Assembly (NCBI GenBank): GCA_958352145.1
Contig: CATWNM010000026.1
Span: 1-34,058, forward strand
DNA from: an uncultured Eubacteriales bacterium
GTDB lineage: Bacteria > Bacillota > Clostridia > Oscillospirales > CAG-272
Reading direction: 5' to 3'
Length of the DNA stretch: 34,058 nucleotides
Shown here: positions 8,387-16,955 of the stretch, in pieces
Position numbering within the stretch: the first letter of the stretch is position 1
Layout of the letters: each line of letters begins with the position of its first letter
Position numbers and translations under genes: made by a program
Notes under the pieces: model-generated
The model's database searches: none
The model's input: the letters and a program-made list of their open reading frames with translations, nothing else
Told to the model about the DNA's origin: nothing

Positions 8387-11300
8387 TGCCGCTCGATACG
8401 AAAATCAAAAAAGTTATGGTTATCGGTTCTGGGCCGATTGTCATCGGACAGGCCGCCGAATTCGATTATGCGGGCGCGCAGGCCTGCCGCGTACTGAAGG
8501 AAGCGGGCGTCAACGTCGTTTTGGTCAATTCCAATCCGGCGACGATTATGACCGATAATGCGCTGGCGGATGAAATTTATTTGGAACCGCTTACCGCGAA
8601 GACCATCAAGCGCATTATATTGAAAGAGAAGCCAGACAGCCTGCTCTGCGGGCTGGGTGGTCAGACGGGCTTGACGATCGCCATGCAGCTGGATAAAGAG
8701 GGCTTTCTCGAGGCGCACGGCGTGCGGCTGATCGGCACCAATGCCGAGGCGATTGATAAAGCAGAAGACCGTCAGCTGTTCAAAGATACCATGCGCCAGA
8801 TCGGCGAACCGACGATCCCATCCGAAATTGCCAACGATGTTCGCACATCGCTGGATATTGCGTCGCGCATCGGCTACCCGGTTATCGTGCGCCCGGCGTT
8901 TACGCTTGGCGGCGCGGGCGGAGGCGTCGCCTATACGCCGGAAGAACTGGAGATTATCGCGCATACCGGCCTTGACGCTTCGCCGATCCGCCAGATCCTT
9001 GTGGAAAAGTATATATTCGGCTGGAAAGAGATCGAGTTTGAAACTATGCGGGACAGCGCGGGCAATGTGATTGCCGTGTGCAGCATGGAAAATTTTGATC
9101 CGGTCGGCGTGCACACGGGCGACAGCATTGTCGTTGCGCCTGCGCTCACGCTGTCGGATAAAGAATATCAGATGCTGCGCAGCGCTTCGCTGAATATTAT
9201 ATCGGCGCTCGGCATCGTGGGCGGCTGCAACTGCCAATTTGCGCTGAATCCCGACAGCTTCGAATATGCAGTGATCGAGGTCAATCCCCGCGTGTCTCGT
9301 TCCTCCGCGCTCGCCAGCAAGGCGACCGGTTATCCTATTGCTAAAATCACGACCAAGATTGCACTCGGCTATACGCTCGACGAGATCAAAAACGACATTA
9401 CCGGCAAGACCTGCGCCTGCTTTGAGCCTGCGTTGGATTATGTCGTTGTCAAGCTGCCGAAATGGCCGTTTGACAAATTTGCCGGATCGTCGCGCACGCT
9501 CGGCACGCAGATGAAAGCGACCGGCGAGGTCATGGCGATCGCGCCTTCCTTTGAGATGGCGCTGCTGAAGGCGGTCCGCGGCGCGGAGATTTCTTTGGAC
9601 ACTTTAAACGCAAAACCACTCACAGAGGAAAATGTGCTTTCCAGGCTGAAACATGTGGACGACCGCCGTCTTTTTACGATTTTTGAGGCGCTGAAAGCGG
9701 GCGTTGCGATCGAAAAAATTCACGAAATCACCCGCGTCGACAATTGGTTTTTGGCCAAGCTGAAAAACTTGGCCGAATTCGAGGCTGAACTTGCAGGCGG
9801 CATGACGGACGCGCGCTATCTTCGCGGCAAGCAGTACGGATATACCGACCGGGCGCTCGCGCGCCTGAGCGGAGCGGCTGTTTTGCCGCACCGCAGCGCG
9901 GTATATAAGATGGTGGACACCTGCGGTGCGGAGTTTGACGCCGAAACCCCATATTTCTATTCGACCTATGACGACGAGTGCGAATCGCGCGCATTTCCCC
10001 GAAGCGGAAAGGAAACGGTTTTGGTACTTGGCTCCGGCCCGATTCGCATCGGGCAGGGAATCGAGTTTGACTACTCCTCGGTACACTGTGTCTGGACGCT
10101 GAAGAAGATGGGCTACGACGTTGTGATCGTCAACAACAATCCCGAAACGGTATCTACGGATTACGATACCGCAGACCGGCTGTATTTTGAGCCGCTCACG
10201 GATGAGGACGTTATGGATATTATCCGCGTAGAGCGGCCGATCGGCGTTGTGGTCGCGTTTGGCGGTCAGACCGCGATCAAGCTGACCAAATTTCTCGATG
10301 CGTCCGGCATTCGAATCCTTGGCACGTCGGCCGCGGGGATCGACCTTGCGGAGGACCGCGAAAAATTCGACCAACTGCTGGAGTCGCATCATATCAAGCG
10401 GCCGCGCGGCATGGGCGTCAAGACGCTGCAAGAAGCGCTTGCTGCGGCAAAAGAACTCGGGTACCCGGTTCTGCTGCGTCCCTCCTATGTCATCGGTGGA
10501 CAAAATATGCAGATCGTACACGATGCTTCCGAAGTTGAGAAATATATGAATCGCATTCTTTCGACCGGTATAGAAAATCCGGTGCTTGTCGATAAGTATA
10601 TGATGGGCAGCGAGCTTGAGGTGGACGTTATTTCGGACGGGACGGATGTGCTGATTCCCGGCGTCATGGAGCATATCGAGCGCGCGGGCGTGCACAGCGG
10701 CGATTCGATTGCGGTGTATCCGCCTTACAGCATCAACGACGCTATGCTGGAAAAGGTGATCGCCTCGTCTACTTCGCTTGCGCTTTCACTGGGCACAAAG
10801 GGACTCGTCAATATTCAGTATCTAATTTACGAAAACGAATTGTATGTCATTGAAGTCAATCCACGCGCCTCGCGGACCATTCCCTATATCAGCAAGGTGA
10901 CCGGCGTGCCGATGGTGGATATCGCCGCGCGTGTGATGCTCGGCGCGCGCTTGACAGAACTTGACTACGGTACGGGATTGTATAAAACGCCGCCGTATGT
11001 GGCGGTCAAAGTGCCGGTCTTTTCATTTGAAAAGCTCACCGACGTCAATTCTTATCTTGGCCCGGAGATGAAATCCACCGGCGAGGTGCTGGGCATCGGC
11101 AAGGATTTGACCGAGGCGCTCTTCAAGGGGCTGACTTCGGCTGGTATGATGCTGAAATCTTCTATTCATCATAAAAATGTCGGCGTGTTGGTCAGCGTGG
11201 ACAAGCATGATTTATTTGAGGTCGTGACGCTGGCTAAAAAGCTGGATGATCTTGGTTTTCGTCTGTATGCGACAAAAGATACCGCAGAGTCGATTTCCAT

Positions 11301-12417
11301 GCTGGGCATCGACGTAGAGACGATCGACGGAATCAAGGAGAGCGACAGCGCTTTTAAGCTGCTCGAGAGCGGAGAAATCAGTTATATCGTATATACGGGC
11401 GCTGTGCGCGACGATACGATGGACGATTATATTGCGTTGCACCGCCGGGCGCTGCAGCTTTCCATTCCGTGCCTGACCTCGCTCGATACGGCGAACGCGC
11501 TTGCGGATATTATTGCCAGCCGGTACAGCGAGGACAACACCGAGCTTGTCGACATCAATCATATGCGCGCCGCGCGGCATATGCTGCATTTTGCCAAAAT
11601 GCATGCCACCGGCGACGATTATATTTACATAGAGAATTTTGACAACGCCATTGAGTGTCCCGAGTCGCTTTGTATCCGCCTGTGCAATCGGCACAAAGGA
11701 ATCGGCGGCTTTGGCATCATATTGATGGAGAAATCAAATGTTGCAGATGCAAAAATGCGGCTGTTCAACCGGGACGGCTCAGAGGGACGGCTCGGCGGCA
11801 ATTCCATTCGCTGCGTCGGAAAATATCTGTATGACAACGGGCTGGTTAAAAGCCGGGATATCACGATTGAAACCGGGGGCGGCGTCAAGCGTCTGACGCT
11901 GTATACAAATGCCGGCAAGGTCACCTATGCCGGCGTGGATATGGGACAGCCTGATCTGCGCGCGTCCGCACTGCCGGCGACGATCTGCGCGGAGCGTCTG
12001 ATTAATTATCCCGTGGAGATCGGCGGGGGGACGTACAATGTCAACTGTCTTTCGGTTGGAAACCCGCATTGCGTGGTTTTCTGTGACCGGGTAGATGCTG
12101 TGGATATAGAGACAGTCGGGCCGCAGTTTGAGCATGCGCCGGTGTTCCCGGAGCGCATCAATACCGAATTCGTGCGCGTGGTCAATCGCAGTACGCTGAA
12201 GATGCGCGTATGGGAGCGTGGCAACGGCGAGACCTGGGCGTGCGGCAGCGGCGCCTGCGCCGCGGTGGTGGCCGCAGTCGAAAACGGTTATTGTGATAAA
12301 GGCCGGGATATCACCGTCAAGGTGCGCGGCGGCGATCTTGTCGTCAACTATTCCGACGGCGGCATCGTATTGACCGGAGACGCAAAACTAGTCTATACCG
12401 GAATGACTGAATATTAA
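8386..12417 (+). CDS. carB: Carbamoyl-phosphate synthase large subunit fused to a DapF-like domain
   Basis: A single 1343-residue frame. Residues 1-1065 are a full CarB: first ATP-grasp synthetase half (VMVIGSGPIVIGQAAEFDYAG at about 10), second half starting near 544 (VLVLGSGPIRIGQGIEFDYS), and the MGS-like allosteric domain from about 930. CarB makes carbamoyl phosphate from bicarbonate, CarA-derived ammonia and two ATP. E. coli CarB ends at about 1073, so nothing is missing. Residues 1066-1343 are a full-length diaminopimelate-epimerase fold with no stop or frame change at the join. The start overlaps the carA stop, with GGGAGGTGA upstream. A strong inverted repeat follows the stop. CarB assignment is certain; the function of the C-terminal domain is open. 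Confidence 0.95.
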   Translation: MPLDTKIKKVMVIGSGPIVIGQAAEFDYAGAQACRVLKEAGVNVVLVNSNPATIMTDNALADEIYLEPLTAKTIKRIILKEKPDSLLCGLGGQTGLTIAMQLDKEGFLEAHGVRLIGTNAEAIDKAEDRQLFKDTMRQIGEPTIPSEIANDVRTSLDIASRIGYPVIVRPAFTLGGAGGGVAYTPEELEIIAHTGLDASPIRQILVEKYIFGWKEIEFETMRDSAGNVIAVCSMENFDPVGVHTGDSIVVAPALTLSDKEYQMLRSASLNIISALGIVGGCNCQFALNPDSFEYAVIEVNPRVSRSSALASKATGYPIAKITTKIALGYTLDEIKNDITGKTCACFEPALDYVVVKLPKWPFDKFAGSSRTLGTQMKATGEVMAIAPSFEMALLKAVRGAEISLDTLNAKPLTEENVLSRLKHVDDRRLFTIFEALKAGVAIEKIHEITRVDNWFLAKLKNLAEFEAELAGGMTDARYLRGKQYGYTDRALARLSGAAVLPHRSAVYKMVDTCGAEFDAETPYFYSTYDDECESRAFPRSGKETVLVLGSGPIRIGQGIEFDYSSVHCVWTLKKMGYDVVIVNNNPETVSTDYDTADRLYFEPLTDEDVMDIIRVERPIGVVVAFGGQTAIKLTKFLDASGIRILGTSAAGIDLAEDREKFDQLLESHHIKRPRGMGVKTLQEALAAAKELGYPVLLRPSYVIGGQNMQIVHDASEVEKYMNRILSTGIENPVLVDKYMMGSELEVDVISDGTDVLIPGVMEHIERAGVHSGDSIAVYPPYSINDAMLEKVIASSTSLALSLGTKGLVNIQYLIYENELYVIEVNPRASRTIPYISKVTGVPMVDIAARVMLGARLTELDYGTGLYKTPPYVAVKVPVFSFEKLTDVNSYLGPEMKSTGEVLGIGKDLTEALFKGLTSAGMMLKSSIHHKNVGVLVSVDKHDLFEVVTLAKKLDDLGFRLYATKDTAESISMLGIDVETIDGIKESDSAFKLLESGEISYIVYTGAVRDDTMDDYIALHRRALQLSIPCLTSLDTANALADIIASRYSEDNTELVDINHMRAARHMLHFAKMHATGDDYIYIENFDNAIECPESLCIRLCNRHKGIGGFGIILMEKSNVADAKMRLFNRDGSEGRLGGNSIRCVGKYLYDNGLVKSRDITIETGGGVKRLTLYTNAGKVTYAGVDMGQPDLRASALPATICAERLINYPVEIGGGTYNVNCLSVGNPHCVVFCDRVDAVDIETVGPQFEHAPVFPERINTEFVRVVNRSTLKMRVWERGNGETWACGSGACAAVVAAVENGYCDKGRDITVKVRGGDLVVNYSDGGIVLTGDAKLVYTGMTEY
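11581..12417 (+). other. DapF-like (diaminopimelate epimerase superfamily) domain at the CarB C-terminus
   Basis: Residues 1066-1343 of the fusion, 278 residues, the size of a free DapF. Seen: FAKMHATGDDYIYIENF, NRHKGIGGFG, FNRDGSEGRLGGNSIRC, VGNPHCVVF, and WERGNGETWACGSGACA. DapF interconverts LL- and meso-diaminopimelate using two cysteines (Cys73 and Cys217 in H. influenzae). Here the second is present (Cys1286), but the first is glycine (Gly1137 in LGGNSIRC), and the conserved Asp of GIGxD is Phe1109. The domain begins with an in-frame ATG, but no convincing ribosome binding site lies before it. It may be a variant epimerase, a non-catalytic regulatory module, or an epimerase for another substrate. 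Confidence 0.88.
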
Positions 12418-12452
12418 GAGCAGACGGCTGAAAAAATCACGGACAGCCGATA

Positions 12453-12510
12453 AAATCAAAAATGCGCGCAAAGGCGGTACAACTCCGCGCTTTGCGCGCA
12501 TTTTTGATTT
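12453..12510. terminator. Bidirectional terminator between carB and the convergent LysM-GH18 gene
   Basis: Perfect 21-base inverted repeat (12453-12473 with 12490-12510; arms AAATCAAAAATGCGCGCAAAG and its complement). The GC core is flanked by A and T runs on both sides, so it can end transcripts from either strand. It overlaps the last bases of the minus-strand gene's stop codon. Confidence 0.88.
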
Positions 12511-13783
12511 ATACGACTTTGTCGACGTCATACAGTGCGCTAATAAGCGCAAAATTTTGTGCAAATGGGCGCATGGCGTTCCAGTAGCCGGCGCCGCGCA
12601 GATCGAATTCATCCATTAAATCGAATTTGGCCAAAATGCTGCGGACATCTTCAAACCATACCACGTGCCGGACGCCTGCGTTGGTATATTCAAAGAAAGG
12701 GGACATGGCAACCGGGTCAAACTGAATTTCTGCGCCGTATCTTCTCGCGATATCGATCGCGGTCTGATTGCCGAGCGACTGCGCGCGCGTGCTTCCTTCG
12801 ATAAACGGAAGCGGCCAGTCGTATCCGTAGTTCGGAATGCCGAGATATATTTTTTCGGTTGGAATTTCAGTCACCGCATATTCCACCACTTCGCGCACAC
12901 GGTTGAGCGGCGCAACCGCCATAGGCGGCCCATAGGTATATCCCCATTCGTACGTCATCAGGAAAACCCTGTCCGACGCGGCGCCGAGCGCGGCGTAATC
13001 GTGTGCCTCATAGAGCAGGCCGGGCTGCGTATCTGAAGTTTTCGGCGCAAGATCGGTGTTGACGAAAAAGCCGTAAGGGCTAAGGCGGCTTACCGCATTT
13101 TCTACAAAAGCGGTGAAAGCCGCTCTGTCGTCGGCCGGTATGTATTCGAAATCGAGATCCAGCCCGACGTAATCTTTTTCCAGCATAACGGCGATGACGT
13201 TGTCTAAAACCGTATTCTGGAGTTCGGGATCATTAAACAGTTGGCTTGCGCGCGCGCTGCTGAAACCGCCGCTTTCGGTGATGGAGGACAGCAGCATGAC
13301 CGGCGCTACGCCGTACTGATACGCCAAATCGATCAGCGGTTCGTCTTCGATGTCAATTAGTTCTCCTTCCGGCGTGAACCCATAGCCGAAAATTGTCAGA
13401 TAGGTTAAAAACGGCAAAGCATGCAGCAGTACGCTCCTGTCGATAAAAGGATAGGCGTATGCGTTGAAGCGCGCCGTACGCCGCTTGGGCTCAGAAAAGC
13501 TGATGACCAGCGTATCGCCTGGCTGTATGTTCTGATTTTCCGCTAAATACGGATTGTTCTGCATCAGTTCGTAGACGCTGATGCCATATCTGCGCGCAAT
13601 TGAAGACAGCGTGTCGCCGGGCGCTACCGTATGAACAGTTTCCGGGAACAGGATGAGCAGCGCCTGACCTACGACAAGGTCTCCGGATATCGCATTGTCA
13701 CTGATGATCCGCGCTGCTGAAACGCCGTACCGGCGCGCGAGTCCGACAACCGTATCCCCCGGTTCTACAATATGTATAATCAT
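12509..13783 (-). CDS. LysM-repeat GH18 hydrolase, spore germination/cortex type (YaaH/SleL-like)
   Basis: A 424-residue protein with two LysM peptidoglycan-binding repeats (residues 2-46 and 50-96, each with a PGDT core) followed by a glycoside hydrolase family 18 barrel (about 105-420). The catalytic motif GLDLDFE is at 207-213, with Glu213 as the expected acid. There is no signal peptide, which is typical of YaaH/SleL enzymes assembled into spores from the mother cell; they act as N-acetylglucosaminidases on cortex fragments. Start chosen at the second methionine because GGGGGAT lies 7-8 bases upstream; a start 15 bases earlier would overlap that site. This gene is one of the signs of a spore-former. 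Confidence 0.88.
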   Translation of the reverse strand: MIIHIVEPGDTVVGLARRYGVSAARIISDNAISGDLVVGQALLILFPETVHTVAPGDTLSSIARRYGISVYELMQNNPYLAENQNIQPGDTLVISFSEPKRRTARFNAYAYPFIDRSVLLHALPFLTYLTIFGYGFTPEGELIDIEDEPLIDLAYQYGVAPVMLLSSITESGGFSSARASQLFNDPELQNTVLDNVIAVMLEKDYVGLDLDFEYIPADDRAAFTAFVENAVSRLSPYGFFVNTDLAPKTSDTQPGLLYEAHDYAALGAASDRVFLMTYEWGYTYGPPMAVAPLNRVREVVEYAVTEIPTEKIYLGIPNYGYDWPLPFIEGSTRAQSLGNQTAIDIARRYGAEIQFDPVAMSPFFEYTNAGVRHVVWFEDVRSILAKFDLMDEFDLRGAGYWNAMRPFAQNFALISALYDVDKVV

Positions 13784-13895
13784 GCGTATATCCCCCAATG
13801 TAAACGGTCTTTAATTCCAGTATATGCGGCGGCATGAAATCCGCCCGCGCTTTTCCGAATTCTGCGTCAGATTCAGCGCGCCCGGCAGAAATGCG

Positions 13896-13924
13896 TTGAC
13901 AAATGAAGAAACTTTTTATATAAT
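13896..13924 (+). promoter_or_regulatory. Consensus housekeeping promoter for the phenylacetate-CoA ligase operon
   Basis: TTGACA at 13896-13901, 17-base spacer, TATAAT at 13919-13924: a perfect vegetative sigma match. About 57 bases separate it from the ligase start. Confidence 0.85.
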
Positions 13925-13981
13925 TATTCTGAAATTATTTTTGCCTATAGCAGCAGGCTTTGGAATTTTTTAAAGAAAGCG

Positions 13982-15295
13982 GTGACTCCCTTGGAACAGT
14001 ATTATCAAAAAGAAATCGAAACCATGCCGCGCGAGCAGATTCAGGCGCTGCAAAGCGAGCGGCTGGTCAAACAAGTCCGCCATGTTTATGAGAACGTCCC
14101 GTATTATCGAAAGAAAATGCAGGAAAAACAGATCGTGCCGGAGGATATCCATGGCATTGAAGATTTGCACAAGCTTCCTTTTTTGAGCAAGGAAGACCTG
14201 CGTGAAGCGTATCCTTACGGTCTCTTGGCAAAACCCTTGTCCGAATGCGTGCGCATTCAGTCTACTTCGGGTACGACCGGGCGCCGCGTCGTCGCGTTTT
14301 ATACGCAGCACGATATCGATCTTTGGGAAGATTGCTGCGCGCGCGCCATCGCCGCGGCGGGCGGTACGAAGGACGACGTTTGCCAGGTTTGCTATGGATA
14401 CGGTTTGTTTACGGGCGGTCCGGGACTCAATGGCGGTTCGCATAAGATCGGCTGCCTGACGCTGCCGATGTCGTCGGGCAATACGGATAGACAGATCCAG
14501 TTTATGATTGATCTTGGCGCGACCATCCTCTGCTGCACGCCTTCTTATGCTGCATACCTCGGGGAGAGCGTTTTGGAGAAGGGCGTTCGGGATCAGATCA
14601 AACTGAAAGCGGGGATTTTCGGTGCGGAAGCCTGGACTGAAGAAATGCGCCGCGATATAGAGAATAAACTTGGCATCCGTGCTTATGATATTTATGGATT
14701 GACGGAGCTTTCCGGCCCTGGCGTTTCTTTTGAATGTTCGGCGCAGGGCGGCATGCATATCTGCGAAGACCATTTTATCGCGGAGATCATCAACCCGGAA
14801 ACCGGCGAAGTTTTGCCGGAAGGCGCAACCGGCGAACTTGTATTTACCGCGATCACGAAAGAAGCGTTTCCGATGATCCGGTATCGCACGCGCGACATTT
14901 GCCGTCTCGATGCTACGCCTTGTTCTTGCGGACGCACGCACGTTCGTATGACCAAGCCTATGGGACGCTCGGACGATATGCTGATTATCCGCGGCGTCAA
15001 CGTGTTTCCCTCGCAGATCGAGACTGTCCTTTTGAATAAGGGGATGTCTGCAAACTATCAAATCATTGTTGACCGTGTAAACAATTCGGATACGCTCGAC
15101 GTACAGGTAGAGATGCCGCCGGAACTGTTTACGGATACGGTCACCGGCGTTTCCTCAAAAGAAAAGGAATTGGCCGAAGCCATGAAATCCATGCTTGGCA
15201 TCAAGGCGGCGGTGCATCTGGTTTCTCCGAAAAGCATTACCCGCAGCGAAGGCAAAGCTGTGCGCGTCATTGACAAACGTAAACTGTATGGATGA
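13982..15295 (+). CDS. paaK: Phenylacetate-CoA ligase family protein (AMP-forming)
   Basis: Acyl-adenylate enzyme activating an aryl acid such as phenylacetate to its CoA thioester. The 437-residue length is usual for PaaK. Visible: HVYENVPYYRKKM near the N-terminus, the AMP loop STSGTTGRR, YGYGLFTGG, DIYGLTELSGPG, a CSCGRTH segment, and SEGKAVRVIDKR at the end. The start is GTG 13982 with AAAGAAAG upstream; TTG at 13991 with GGTGA upstream is a fair alternative. An ACT-domain gene follows after 12 bases. In anaerobes such ligases often accompany indolepyruvate:ferredoxin oxidoreductase and recycle aryl acids from amino-acid fermentation, but that oxidoreductase is not in this window. The true substrate is unknown. 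Confidence 0.92.
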   Translation: MTPLEQYYQKEIETMPREQIQALQSERLVKQVRHVYENVPYYRKKMQEKQIVPEDIHGIEDLHKLPFLSKEDLREAYPYGLLAKPLSECVRIQSTSGTTGRRVVAFYTQHDIDLWEDCCARAIAAAGGTKDDVCQVCYGYGLFTGGPGLNGGSHKIGCLTLPMSSGNTDRQIQFMIDLGATILCCTPSYAAYLGESVLEKGVRDQIKLKAGIFGAEAWTEEMRRDIENKLGIRAYDIYGLTELSGPGVSFECSAQGGMHICEDHFIAEIINPETGEVLPEGATGELVFTAITKEAFPMIRYRTRDICRLDATPCSCGRTHVRMTKPMGRSDDMLIIRGVNVFPSQIETVLLNKGMSANYQIIVDRVNNSDTLDVQVEMPPELFTDTVTGVSSKEKELAEAMKSMLGIKAAVHLVSPKSITRSEGKAVRVIDKRKLYG

Positions 15296-15307
15296 AAGGA
15301 GACTATC

Positions 15308-15715
15308 ATGACGGTCAATCAGATTTCGGTTTTTGTGGAAAACAGGGCAGGGCAGCTTGCGCAGTTTATTCACTTGCTTGCAAAGCATGGCATTGATCTC
15401 GAAGCGCTTTCCATAGCGGATACAAAGGATTACGGCATTATCCGGATCATAGCCGACTCGCCCGAAAAAGCGGCGGCGGCTTTGACTGCGGAAGGATGGG
15501 TTTTCACCGTTACGCCTGTGTTGGCTGTAACCGTGCCAGATGAGCCAGGCAGTCTTGAGCGCATCTTCAGCATTCTGGCAGAGCATAACATCAATTTGGA
15601 GTATACCTATGCTTTTCTTACGCGTAAGCATGGACTTGCCTGCGTGATCCTGCGTGTAGATGGCAATGACCATGCCGCGCAGGTTCTTGCAAAAGCGGGT
15701 ATTCGGATCGACTGA
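15308..15715 (+). CDS. Protein of two tandem ACT domains, ligase partner
   Basis: A 135-residue protein that is almost entirely two ACT domains (about residues 3-68 and 70-135). Each starts with a strand-helix pattern, ISVFVENRAGQLAQFIHLL and VTVPDEPGSLERIFSIL. ACT domains bind amino acids and regulate enzymes. Stand-alone double-ACT proteins next to phenylacetate-CoA ligase genes are a recurring pair, so regulation of, or association with, the ligase is likely but inferred. The start at ATG 15308 has AAAGGAG upstream, and the gene shares the ligase's promoter and is followed by a strong terminator. Confidence 0.88.
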   Translation: MTVNQISVFVENRAGQLAQFIHLLAKHGIDLEALSIADTKDYGIIRIIADSPEKAAAALTAEGWVFTVTPVLAVTVPDEPGSLERIFSILAEHNINLEYTYAFLTRKHGLACVILRVDGNDHAAQVLAKAGIRID

Positions 15716-15723
15716 AATAAAAA

Positions 15724-15759
15724 GGACCCGAAAGCGATGCTTTTGGGTCCTCTGTTTTT
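15724..15759 (+). terminator. Intrinsic terminator after the ligase/ACT operon
   Basis: GGACCCGAAAGC and GCTTTTGGGTCC arms (15724-15735 and 15739-15750) with a three-base loop, followed by TCTGTTTTT. The stem contains one G-T pair. Confidence 0.9.
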
Positions 15760-15798
15760 GGTCCGACGCGCTGTTTTCGATCATGACGGTGGGATGAA

Positions 15799-16239
15799 CT
15801 AAATATAATATTCAGGCGTGAAATTGAATGCTATATTATACACAAAGGCCAGCACGACATAGATCACATAGCCCAGCATGCCGAGAATACCGAGTACGAG
15901 CCCGGCAGTAGCAAGCCCGCGCCCCTGTTCTTTGGTTTGTTTAATTTTTGAGAGTCCGATTGCAGAAAAGACGATCGCCAGTATAGAGGTTATCGTGCCA
16001 AGGCAGCAGATCCATGAGAATAAGGACAAAATTCCGAGAATAAATCCGGCGACAGCCATTCCGTTGGTTTTCGGCGGAACTCCGTATGGCGTGTAAACCT
16101 GCACCGTAGGGCTGGGAAGAACCGGTTCCGCCGCGGCGGGCGTCTGCACCTGTGTGTTCGGATCGCATGCATTGCCGCAGTAAGGGCAGAATTTCGCCGT
16201 ATCTTCCAATTGTGCGCCGCAATTGCCGCAAAATTTCAT
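15799..16239 (-). CDS. Zinc-ribbon membrane protein with DUF4190-like domain
   Basis: 146 residues from the ATG at 16239, which has GGAGG just upstream; a longer frame exists but would skip that site. The N-terminus is a zinc ribbon, CGNCG then CPYCG (two CxxC knuckles), followed by a Pro/Thr-rich linker. Two hydrophobic helices follow, the first beginning GMAVAGFILGILSLF, characteristic of DUF4190 membrane proteins, and the second in the last 40 residues. Function is unknown; the fold suggests a small membrane protein with a cytoplasmic zinc knuckle. It is convergent with the ACT gene and divergent from the glycosylase. Confidence 0.85.
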   Translation of the reverse strand: MKFCGNCGAQLEDTAKFCPYCGNACDPNTQVQTPAAAEPVLPSPTVQVYTPYGVPPKTNGMAVAGFILGILSLFSWICCLGTITSILAIVFSAIGLSKIKQTKEQGRGLATAGLVLGILGMLGYVIYVVLAFVYNIAFNFTPEYYI

Positions 16240-16273
16240 AGTTTGTCCTCCAAATGCAACAGAATATACAAAT

Positions 16274-16302
16274 AGTATACACTGCCCGCGAAGATATGTC
16301 AA
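16274..16302 (-). promoter_or_regulatory. Promoter of the zinc-ribbon membrane protein gene
   Basis: Read on the minus strand: TTGACA (16297-16302), 17-base spacer, TATACT (16274-16279). It lies about 35 bases before the start codon. Confidence 0.75.
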
Positions 16303-16402
16303 TTCTATTTTGCGTTTTTCCGTATGGGTTTGCGGGGGCTGCCCGTGCGCCCGCGCGTATCCGGTTCCTTTTCAATCTAATGATAAAACAGGAGATTATA
16401 TC

Positions 16403-16891
16403 ATGCGCATCGAGCACCCGATTCCCCCACTTTGGAGCGCGGATTCCCAAACGTTGATTCTAGGTTCCTTTCCCTCGGTTAAATCGAGAGAAGCGGGATT
16501 TTTTTATGGTCATCCGCAAAATCGCTTTTGGCGGGTCTGCGCCGCTGTCTTTTCTGATGCTGTTCCCGAAACGATTGAAGAAAAAAAGCAGTTTATCCTT
16601 GCACACGGCCTGGCGCTTTGGGATGTGATCGCTTCCTGCGATATTGAGGGATCGGCAGATAGCAGCATTCGCGGGGCGCTTCCCAACGATATCGGCCTGA
16701 TTTTGCAGGGGGCCGATATTCGGAGAATTTTTGTCAACGGTAAAACGGCGGAGAAGCTTTATTATCAATATTTATATCCAAAATACCGTATTCCCGCCGT
16801 CGCCCTGCCTTCTACCAGTCCGGCAAATGCGTCTTGGTCTTTGGAGCGTCTGATCGTTGCATGGCGTCTGATTGCTGAAAATAAAAGCTGA
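16403..16891 (+). CDS. DNA-deoxyinosine (hypoxanthine-DNA) glycosylase, UDG superfamily
   Basis: A 162-residue protein of the uracil-DNA glycosylase fold. Motif I reads LGSFPSVKSREAGFFYGHP followed by NRFW, as in the hypoxanthine-DNA glycosylase group, and the C-terminal loop LPSTSPANA matches motif II. Such enzymes excise deaminated bases, mainly hypoxanthine, to start base-excision repair. Start at ATG 16403 with CAGGAG upstream; the frame is open further up but without a start signal. It appears monocistronic; no clear terminator separates it from the catalase. Substrate is from family knowledge. Confidence 0.85.
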   Translation: MRIEHPIPPLWSADSQTLILGSFPSVKSREAGFFYGHPQNRFWRVCAAVFSDAVPETIEEKKQFILAHGLALWDVIASCDIEGSADSSIRGALPNDIGLILQGADIRRIFVNGKTAEKLYYQYLYPKYRIPAVALPSTSPANASWSLERLIVAWRLIAENKS

Positions 16892-16955
16892 GCGTGCGTA
16901 CATATTTTTTTCTCTGATGCAGAGACTAGACAAAGATGACAAAGGAGGAAAAAAC

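Noticed and set aside
11560..11600. CarB-DapF join as a sequencing error that merged two genes
   Set aside because: The frame passes straight from the CarB tail (ELVDINHMR) into the DapF start without a gap, and there is no leftover intergenic sequence or ribosome binding site as would be expected if a stop had been lost by error. It remains listed as a refutation test.
13819..13826. CATATACT on the minus strand before the LysM-GH18 gene, similar to a sporulation sigma-E -10 box
   Set aside because: No matching -35 element at the required 14-15 base spacing was found, so the call is not supported.
16911..16925. Small hairpin TCTCTG-ATG-CAGAGA before the manganese catalase
   Set aside because: The T run lies on the wrong side for a plus-strand terminator, and on the minus strand it would be followed by A residues; the stem is only six pairs.
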